The notes below the pieces were generated by a model. The model was given only the letters and a program-made list of their open reading frames with translations, was not told where the DNA came from and did no database searches. A DNA stretch of 64,000 nucleotides. It comes from Massospora cicadina (Eukaryota > Entomophthoromycota > Entomophthoromycetes > Entomophthorales > Entomophthoraceae). Below are positions 55,866 to 64,000 of this stretch, one piece after another (within the stretch, counting starts at the first letter, position 1; the number at the start of each line of letters is the position of its first letter). The stretch is from NCBI GenBank assembly GCA_022478985.1, contig JAKSZP010013314.1, positions 89,712 to 153,711 of the forward strand, written 5' to 3'. The position numbers and the translations under genes are program-made.

Positions 55866-56169
55866 AAGCCTCAAATCTCTAGGACGATGTTTAAACAGCT
55901 TTTTAGAAATTTTTTGTAATATAGAACGTTCTTCAGTACAAAAGCTGCCACAGTGAGCACTATTTTATGGTCCTCCACCTAGATGGCGATTGCAATTGTA
56001 TTGGCCAGGTGCAATTAAAAAATCTCTCACTGGAAGAATTTGCATAGCTTAGATATGACCTACTAAAAGGGTGGCGCAGATCTCTCTTGATTCACTCACT
56101 TTTGGTCAAATCATAGTTTGAAATTTAGTAAAAACATCTCCACTTATTATCGCCCTATTTAAGTTTTCT

Positions 56170-58015
56170 ATGTCAATGTGTTTGACGCCCTCTGCCCCCA
56201 CGTGGAGCACTGGTGCGCCACCTCCAAATGTTTTTGGTCATTGCCAAAACGTGCTTGGGCTGGATCAGATAGCCGCCAAATTCTTCAGCACGCTATGTCC
56301 CGCCTAAAGACTTAGCCTTACATCTCATCCAAACCCAGGCGGTGCCACGCTGCCTCCTTATGCTCCCCTGGAGCAACATGTGATTCAGCCTTTGGGTTAA
56401 ATAGGGCAAGTTATTCCCCTATTCAGATAAAGCAATTATCAAATTTTTCCAGGCTATTAGGCAGCCTGCAGGCTTCATCAACTTCTGCCCTTTAAGGGGT
56501 TTTCAATCACATCTTCTCAAGTGAAGCTGATGCTGCAATAGCAGCTACCATCCCCCTAGTGTTACAGGACACCCCCCCTCTCAACTACTTGTACCCGGTT
56601 GCCCCCTGATACAACTTTTGAGGTTCAGTTCACGGGCTTTAATCCCCACCTACCATCCAGAATTTTAGTTAAATGAATTATTGCTGGATTATCAGAATAT
56701 GATTCTGATCCCATGGTACAATTTGTGGTTCCAAACAGAACCACTCACCTTGCAGGCTCCTAAGTCTTCATGACTATTTTTCCAGTATCAACAGAAATAG
56801 CCCTCTCAAACCCCTCACACCAATATCCCCTCTTCCCCAGACCATCATTTTTGGGCTCAAGTGGATGGAGGGCGCACCATTTGCCCTATCTTTTTTGGCT
56901 GAACAATTTGAAATGGCACTGCCCCTCCATCTCACAATCCGTAATCCACACCTGACTCAATGCATGATGACCCCATAGCTGATCCAATAACATTTTTTGA
57001 ATGGGGAAATATCCTTCCCCCTTCCCCAAAAGTGGTAGCCACACCAACCATTGAATCAAAAAGCTAAAATTACCTCAATGACCTCTTCTCCTGAACTCAC
57101 CAATCAGGAGCCAGAATGGACTAAAGTAAGTTTTAAAACATTCTCCCAGCCAAACGCAACAGATAACCCATATTCAAACAACTTAATCAAATTCAACCAT
57201 GATTTATTGGACTATTTGGTTGAGGTTGATGAATCATGTGAGCTTATCCCTGAATCTGAATGGGCTGGGCCTCCTCCATTCAAATTGTACCTTAATTCTT
57301 ATTATGAGGCCCAATACACAAAGCGCCATTATGCGCCTCTCCCTGATGCCACCCCATTCAAAAGTGACCACCAACTAGCTGAAAAGGCAGTTGCCTCCCC
57401 CAAATGTTGCCCTACCCATAAAGCCATTGCAAAATCAGTTGCTGTATTGGCCACGGGCCTGCCACCTCCTATCCTACCTAGTACCATGCTTCTAAAACAG
57501 AAAAAAGACCATCTCTGATATTATCAGACGGCAAATTCAGCAGTTTAAAAAGTTGTGGCGGTTGCAAATTTTGGCCCAAAGATCTGCAGTACCTGCAACA
57601 ACATTGCAACCATTGTCACCCTATATAAAGCACGCCTTGAGGCGGAAAAAGCACTTGCAGACTATATTTCCACCTTCCTCATCGCACACATTGAGTTGCA
57701 AGAACCTATTTGTTACCTTGACCCCCATTTCAATGATACGCCCACACCATTGCTATCCGCTTTGTGCCACTACATGTCCACAACAGATAAGAAAGAAGAG
57801 CCTCCTGATCCCCCTTCACCCACCACCATGGATGGATAGTGGTTTCCACTTCCAACTTGGATTGTGTGTTTTGTTTGAATTTTGCATCATTTTGAGTAGA
57901 TCAATCCATCTCATTTCAACTTTATTTTATTTTAATTTTTAGTTTAGCTCATTCAAGCATCAGTAATGTCCCTCCCCTGGTTGGCTTGTCTCAATTAAAT
58001 AAAAAAGGGAGGCAA
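56170..58015 (+). pseudogene. Family K copy 4: longest ORF1-type zinc-knuckle gene with 3' end
   Basis: Start ATG at 56170 (or 56176): MSMCLTPSAPTW, then GAPPPNVF, matching copy 1. GFINFCPLRGF and SEADAAIAATIPLVL follow in shifting frames. The knuckle region near 56860-56920 reads TICPI with a frameshift before W-x-H-C-P. The open frame 57051-57518 (155 codons: LTNQEPEWTKVSFKTF, LDYLVEVDESCELIPES, SVAVLATGLPPP) and 57555-57839 (ARLEAEKALADYISTF, PTPLLSALCHYM) form the C-terminus, ending at a TAG near 57840. The 3' end GTAATGTCCCTCCCCTGGTTG ... AATTAAATAAAAAA is shared with copy 2. No RT follows, so the unit seems to be about 1.85 kb with one gene. Confidence 0.6.
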
Positions 58016-61000
58016 AGAAGTAATATTTGAGTTAATGATACATTTGGATTTGACTAACTAAAAGGTTGGTTCAATAGTCCCAAGTTGAAATTTCATTTTT
58101 TTAATTTACAATTGCAAAATTGTCTTTAATAATCAAATTAGTGAGATACTTAGAATATGTCTGGAAAGACTAGGGATATAATTAAAATTAAATACTCAGT
58201 TATATCTTGGAACAGACCTATATTGGTTTGCTATTTTTTAATGTTGTCATTGAGGTCGCTTAATCATTCATATCTTAATTATAATCTTTTTAGAACTTTA
58301 TTAAACATCTAGTAGAGAACCTCATTTAAAAATATAAAATAAAAAATTGGCGTTAAATATATTTAAATAAAACCAAAGGTTAAGGCTTCACCTTTGCTAA
58401 GGCAAATTCAACAATTTTATAAGATCCCTTTAGTTCAACTTTTAGCTTTTTCTAAATGGGAAAACTTATATTTCTTATTCATCATTGATTAAAAATATGT
58501 GAAAAAAACCAAACTCTGAGAAGAGATGCTTTCTCTTGATAAAATGCTAGCAGCCTGTTACTTTGTTTGGGGGGAGTTATTTGTAATTTGTCCAAATAGT
58601 ACTTCCACCTTTTTTATATAATCCTCTAATAAATCTATTCCAATGGAGTTCACATTTTTTGGTAAAAGAGCTTTAGTAAGCTTATTCCAAATCCAGGATA
58701 TGGCTTTGCGCCAAGACACATAACTTAAACCATCAGGTTTGGTTGACTCTACACAGAAGTAAGATCTAGTTAAAAATAGTAAATCTTATATCATCAAGGA
58801 TAGAAAGTTAATCTGCATATTTTATTGGGAAAAACAAATATATTGCTTTAAATCATTTGAGTCTTGCACCTTTATTAGAGATGGTAAAGCACTTCTCAGA
58901 GATCTTTTTTTCTTCCCTTGCGTCTCATTAAAAATCTTTTGTTCCTTTTGAATCTAGATTATAAGTATAAAAATCTGCTTTCAGTATATACAAAGATCTA
59001 AGATAAATAGGATTTAGGATCTTAACCAATGGAAGAGATGCAAGTTCACAATATTAGATTATGTTTAATTTTGTTATCACCACTAATAAGAATACTGACA
59101 ATATGTCTCCTTGTTTTCTTTTTATCTTTCTGCAGTTAGGTCTTTGTTTGGAGTACACTTGGCGAAGCCCTATATCCCTTAAACTAATTTTGTCCTTGTA
59201 GGAATATGACAGTTAGATAACACATTCTTTTCTGATTACCAGACCAATGATGAGACAAACTTCAGATCCATATACGCCCTTTGGTCTTTCCAATTATCAC
59301 ATAATTCTTATAATTCGCAAACCTATATTTTTAATTCTACTGGCATTGTAAGATAGAATAAGATTAATATAATTTATGGTTTAGTTATAATATCTATGGT
59401 GTAGATATTGTATACTAGTAAAGCATGCCAGGATTATCCTACACATGATCAAACTAAAGGCTCTTTCTCTTGCTTGCCTTTTATCTTAATAACCCTTTAA
59501 AACCTCACCTGTTTTTACCTAGTAAAGGACTAAACATATGTCCTTTTTATAATTTAACTGTAGCTTCCCTCTAAGCAAAGTTAATATGGATTTCGTCATC
59601 TAGTAATCTTCAAAGATGTAGGTTACACTATACTCTAGGTGCTAAACTTATCTGTTGTTCACCAGCTGAAGCCTATCTTGAAGCCCCTGCACTAAGACAT
59701 TATAATTAATATTTTCTAGATATAAGTGATTACAAGGATTTTAGTGTTCTCGTTTTAGTGATTAAAGTTTTTGCATTTCATAATCATACACAACCATTTT
59801 ATGTTTTAACAATTGAAAGATAATGTAACTAAGATTGTGCCTCGTTACAACAGAATAACATTAGATTCTCTAAGCATCCATCACAATAATCTAAAAAAGT
59901 TAGTTGCTCTTTTATAATCTTATCCAAATTCTATAATTATGTGTAACTAAGAAACCAACAGTTTAACCGCTTTATATTTAACCAACTTAGCCCTAGTGAA
60001 TACACCAATATATAACAATATATAGATGTGCTAACACTTAGTAAGAGGTGCTCAAAACAGCTAGTCTGGGTGCCAAAATAACCTTTTTACAAATCTTGTC
60101 AGAATTGTTGACTCAATAATTGATCTCGTCACTAACTTTATCAACCAATAGATCACTAAAACAATAAACTATACTAAATATACCCTCATCAATTTAGGTA
60201 TGCAATGATTAAGGTTAAAAGCGCTAGCAACAAATAATTTTTTACAATATTTATTATTGTTGCTTAAAATACATGACTTTCTGATTTTTATGCGCTGCAT
60301 CCTTCATTAAAACACAATAAGAAGTAACTGAAGCCAGGTACACAACAAAAACTGTTTTGTTCCAAGGGCTCCTCATAACCATGTGCATTTTGGGTTCAGG
60401 GAAAGCGTAGTAATTGTGGGTTTGTTGAGAAATTGCTAATGATAAGTAACATAAATGGGTTCCAATCAGGGTGTAATTCAGGCGTTGGGTTAACCAAATT
60501 TGAGAACAAAGTGCATCCCATAGTTGTGACAATAATAAGTTACTATTAGGATTAAATTTATAGTAAATTAAAGTATAGTTTCTCTGCCTTAAACCTAGAT
60601 ATTATTGAAATCTTCTCCTGGTTCATTGTTTTCAAGATAAGAGGATAAATTTTTTTTAAACTTTTTACTAGTTTAACTTTATTGCTTGTAATTAATTTTT
60701 AGTCATTTTTTTAACTAAATCAATGATGTCTATATGATGATATCAGACAAAAAGTGCTTTTATATAAATTGATTATAGATTATAAGTGCTGTTTAAAGAC
60801 CTGTATAATAGTTTGTCATTCTTTTTCTCTTCTACAAAGCTTAGATCGTTTTGATCATGTTTATTTTCGTTGCCCAGATATCAACGCTCTTTTTTTTTAC
60901 TGAAGCAACGTGCACTTGGTTACACATTGATTATAACAGGTCACTATCTATAAACTATCATTGATGAGGTATTTAATAGGAATTTAGTTTTATACTAAAA

Positions 61001-64000
61001 TTTTGAATGATTTACCAAATAGAGTATAGGAAAGTCCATCATCAAGTCTGCATCAGAGACACTACTAGACAGCTATTTATAGCTTGAGAAATGAATAGGA
61101 CATATACATAAGGTTAATAATATATAGATCTAGTTAAAGTTACCTACTGATTAGATTAAACTCCTATGATATAAAAGCTTATCTATAAGGGTAAGGGCAT
61201 GCGCAGTAATGCACTGTTCTTTTCCTTAATGATAGGTCTTATATATAATGGTGCTTGGTCTTATGCATCAAAATAATGTGAATAATAAAGATATAAAGCA
61301 CTAGTGTTGTTTAGGTTGAAACAAATGACTACATTATGCTTTGAACCCATAAAAGTTTCCTCTAGATAATGTTGATTGTTATAACTGGTTTGGAAAACTA
61401 GAATTAAGTAGTTATTCAATCAAAAGTGCTACAGTATACCATAAAGCTTTATAAAAATGCTTTTGAATTTGTGTAGTTTTTGACTCTAAAAATGGTGGAC
61501 TTAATCTTAACTTTACTTTTTTATGCTTTTATGTATCTCTTTTATTCAGTTACATAAATTGAGTAATTTTATAGATTGATTTTACCTCTTATTAGTTTTA
61601 GCATATATGCCAAAAAATTTCCTGACTGTATCACCCATACTTTCACGTCATATTATAGGGAAGTATGTCCATTTACTGCTTTACCAATAGACCATATTAA
61701 GAGTCTATAGACTGTTTAATGAATCTTCTTGTCTGTATAGAAGGACAAAACTGATATTTCTTTACTTCAACTTTGTTACTAATCTAACCTTAAACTCACC
61801 ATCTGAGAGAAGTGCTTACCTAAGCATTATCCTATATATAGCCTGTGGACCAATTTAGTGTTCAGAAGCTTGTGGCTAGTTTGTTGTACAGAGAAATGAT
61901 GGGATACATGAAATTAAATAACCTTTAATTAATAATTAAAATGTAAAAATAGATTTGAAATAACAAAAATAAATTAATCTCATTCTAAATTTTTACTCTC
62001 TTTAAAGAGTCTCAATACATGTAATGGTAACATAAATTAAAGCTTACTTCTAGAATTTTACAGCAATGAAATGTCTCAAAAATCAAACAATTTTTTATAT
62101 AATTTTTATTATCATAAAATGAAGTATTTAAGTTAATAATGCACAAAGTAAGAAAGCTAAAGCATGCATTAAAAATAATTGTTATAAAAAGCCTTTTACA
62201 AATGCATTTTTAATGAAAATATATAACTACATTGCATATTTTAAAGAAAAGAATGGGGTATTCATATTCAATAATTTTCATGTAATAATAAAATGTAAAC
62301 AAATTAAAAAATTACCTTATAAAAAAGTGAAAACTATAAGATATCTTTATCAGTAAGCCCTATAATTGTGCCTAGCCTATGAGTACGTTATACTTTTATG
62401 ATCTAAATTATATGATTATTGATTATCATTGTAAAGCTCTTCTAGTAGGTAAATTGACTCTTTATATAAAGAGTTGTTTATGAACACAGATACTGGTTTT
62501 AAAAACTATAAGTTACCAGAAAAATCTTACAATTAAAAACAAAAAAATGTTTTAGAGCTTTTACCTTATGGTAAAAAGCCAAGTGCATGATACATGTCTT
62601 TCACCCACCAGGTTAGTGTACCATTATTATGGGTAATGACTAACTGATTTTTCATACTGTGCCAATGTTGTGCCTTTCTAGAAAGTAAAATATATTTAAT
62701 ATTGATCAGTTGATTTAATTGGCCAATCTATAATCAAATTGCTGATTGACATCTACAATAATTCATTTTAAATCTATTAAATCTAGTTGATTTTATTGGT
62801 CAACCTATGCAAAAACAATCCACACCCATAATCATTTAAGCTCATCAGGTATGTTCTCATACTTTGAACTTACCCCCCAGCCATGGGACATATATCATGT
62901 CAAAAACAACAAGTTAATAGACGATGATTACTATTTGATTGAGGCTTTTAAGAAACCTGAAATAGTTGACATACAATATTTTAATAAAGTTAGCTTAGTT
63001 CTGATCTGGTACATTATATATAGATTCTATTACATTTGCCATTATACCCTAATGAACCAACCAAACAAAGATTAGCCATATAATAACCAACATTAAACTA
63101 AAGATTTACAAAGACTAGTAGAAAACTTAATGTGGCAATTTTGGCGTTATCAGCATTAAATTGACATGATCAGATAAAATCAGCAATTTTTTCACCAAAG
63201 TGAGCCTTATGATAGTCTTTTCATTAATGATAGTTTGGTAATGCAGGATATAATCAATAGTGGTTCTTATCAGTTGAACCTCTATGCTTACACTTGGCAC
63301 TCCCATAACTATCTCTTATCACATACTATCTATTCTTATATCCATTTAAAGTAGATAAGTATAGACTAAATTTATATACATTAATATCTTAACTAATAGA
63401 GTTTAGGATTTTTAAAATCAGAAGTAACTTATAAAAAAATATAGGGTAATTGATTATTTACTTCAGAGAAGCATAGTAATGATGTGTTGAATTTTTGATG
63501 ACCACATTATCCAGTTTAACTAGCTATTGAATTTGAGCATTATCAAACTTATAACTAATTATTGTTTGGGGATGATCACTTACAAAGTGAAAATGGTTTT
63601 AGTTTTGAGATATAAACCCAGGGTTGATGTTACTTCATATTTAATTGGGCACAATTGTTAAAAATTTCATTATGTAATCTTAGTTATTGGCTTTATAGAT
63701 AGTTATTAAATCTCCTTATGCGGTTCAATTTGTCTAAGATGATAATTAATTATGAATTTTTAAAATTACTGAAGCATTTTCACGCTTGTTTTGAGAGTAT
63801 CATGTATATTGCCTCATCAAAGTAATTTTTTTACTGGGTAAGTTGTTTGTTATCTAAGCATGGCCTCTAAATTAAAAAGAATGATTTATTGGGGCTTGAT
63901 AAAACGTTGGAATGTTCTATCTTAGAAGTCAACTATGAGTTCATAATCTAGTTGGCGAAGTATTCCAATTATTGGATGGATAATGCAAGAGTTATTTATT
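58016..64000. other. AT-rich stretch without recognised genes or elements
   Basis: Only short frames occur. The longest are 60254-60532 on the minus strand (92 codons) and 62851-63075 on the plus strand (74 codons). Neither has a motif I know, a clear signal peptide, or a repeat elsewhere in the window. No paired LTRs, target duplications, tRNA or rRNA pattern were found. This may be ancient decayed repeat or true intergenic DNA. Confidence 0.5.

Larger units (their letters stand above)
28198..55950 (-). mobile_element. Ty3/Gypsy element J (minus strand), host of nest 2
   Basis: The left LTR (28198-30046) and right LTR (50039-50577 plus 55866-55950) match in several blocks. A polypurine tract follows the left LTR (30047-30058) and integrase is next to it. 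Gag lies at the right, followed by a primer-binding site at 38549-38565 that has the same sequence as those of B and C. Element H is inserted at that site, so the right LTR begins only after H, and LINE F is inserted within the right LTR. Protease, RT and RNase H are missing between 31.1 and 36.3 kb, where ORF1-family relics lie. Flanking bases (GGAAG and CAGTG) do not form a duplication, so the outer ends are uncertain by a few bases. Confidence 0.7.
50039..55950 (-). repeat. Element J 5' LTR (right copy), split by LINE F
   Basis: Pieces 50039-50577 and 55866-55950 align with the two parts of 28198-30046. It starts TGTTTTAGC and ends AGCTGCCA on the plus strand. The 624 joined bases give the LTR length without the insert of the left copy. 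Confidence 0.7.

Noticed and set aside
55950..55965. CAGTGAGCAC next to the right end of J, similar to the complement of the family primer-binding site
   Set aside because: It lies on the outer side of the LTR, is only about 9 bases long, and no second LTR starts there. Taken as chance.
60254..60532. 92-codon minus-strand open frame as a gene
   Set aside because: No motif, no repeat, no context; a frame of this size is expected by chance in several kb of DNA.
62851..63075. 74-codon plus-strand open frame rich in Tyr and Ile
   Set aside because: Composition simply follows the AT-rich DNA; no motif or neighbour supports a gene.

Overview
This window is a graveyard of retrotransposons from a eukaryotic nuclear genome. 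I see no intact cellular gene, no rRNA or tRNA gene, no CRISPR array and no bacterial operon. Long AT-rich stretches, nested Ty3/Gypsy-type LTR elements, two full-length non-LTR elements (LINEs) and a tRNA-like SINE suggest a large, repeat-rich genome. I would guess a fungus, possibly a basidiomycete, but the sequence gives no species marker and this is inference. Almost every element protein is broken by stops and frameshifts, so coding entries are given as pseudogenes.

Nest 1 (1 to about 25.6 kb). A plus-strand Gypsy element A (RT and RNase H at 1-1505, integrase at 16339-16974 and 24304-24813, 3' polypurine tract at 25031-25040) is split by element B (minus strand, 1506-16338) and element D (minus strand, 16980-24303). 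B is itself split by element C (minus strand, 4783-12115). C and D have exact 5-bp target duplications (CCATG and ACAAG), TG...CA-type LTRs, primer-binding sites and polypurine tracts. B, C and D carry gag, protease and RT; B and C clearly, and D doubtfully, carry a dUTPase-like domain between protease and RT. A tRNA-like SINE lies in the right LTR of D, and a second copy with an 11-bp target duplication lies in the integrase tail of A.

Nest 2 (about 28.2 to 56 kb). A minus-strand Gypsy element J (LTRs 28198-30046 and 50039-55950, both interrupted) holds integrase at its left and gag at its right, with the middle of pol missing. A plus-strand gag-only LTR element H (38566-50026) sits in J's primer-binding site. 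LINE E (44024-49296, minus) sits in the right LTR of H, and LINE F (50578-55849, plus) sits in the right LTR of J. E and F are the same LINE, 5.27 kb each, head to head around a 1.28-kb spacer. Relics of a second ORF1-type zinc-knuckle family (31.3-33.1, 34.8-36.3 and 56-58 kb) and two tiny 5'-truncated retroposons complete this nest.

The right end (58-64 kb) and 25.7-28.2 kb are AT-rich, with short unconvincing open frames only. The most interesting items are the dUTPase-like domain in the Gypsy pol genes, the ORF1-only family, the head-to-head LINE pair with CpG decay in one arm, and the micro-retroposons.
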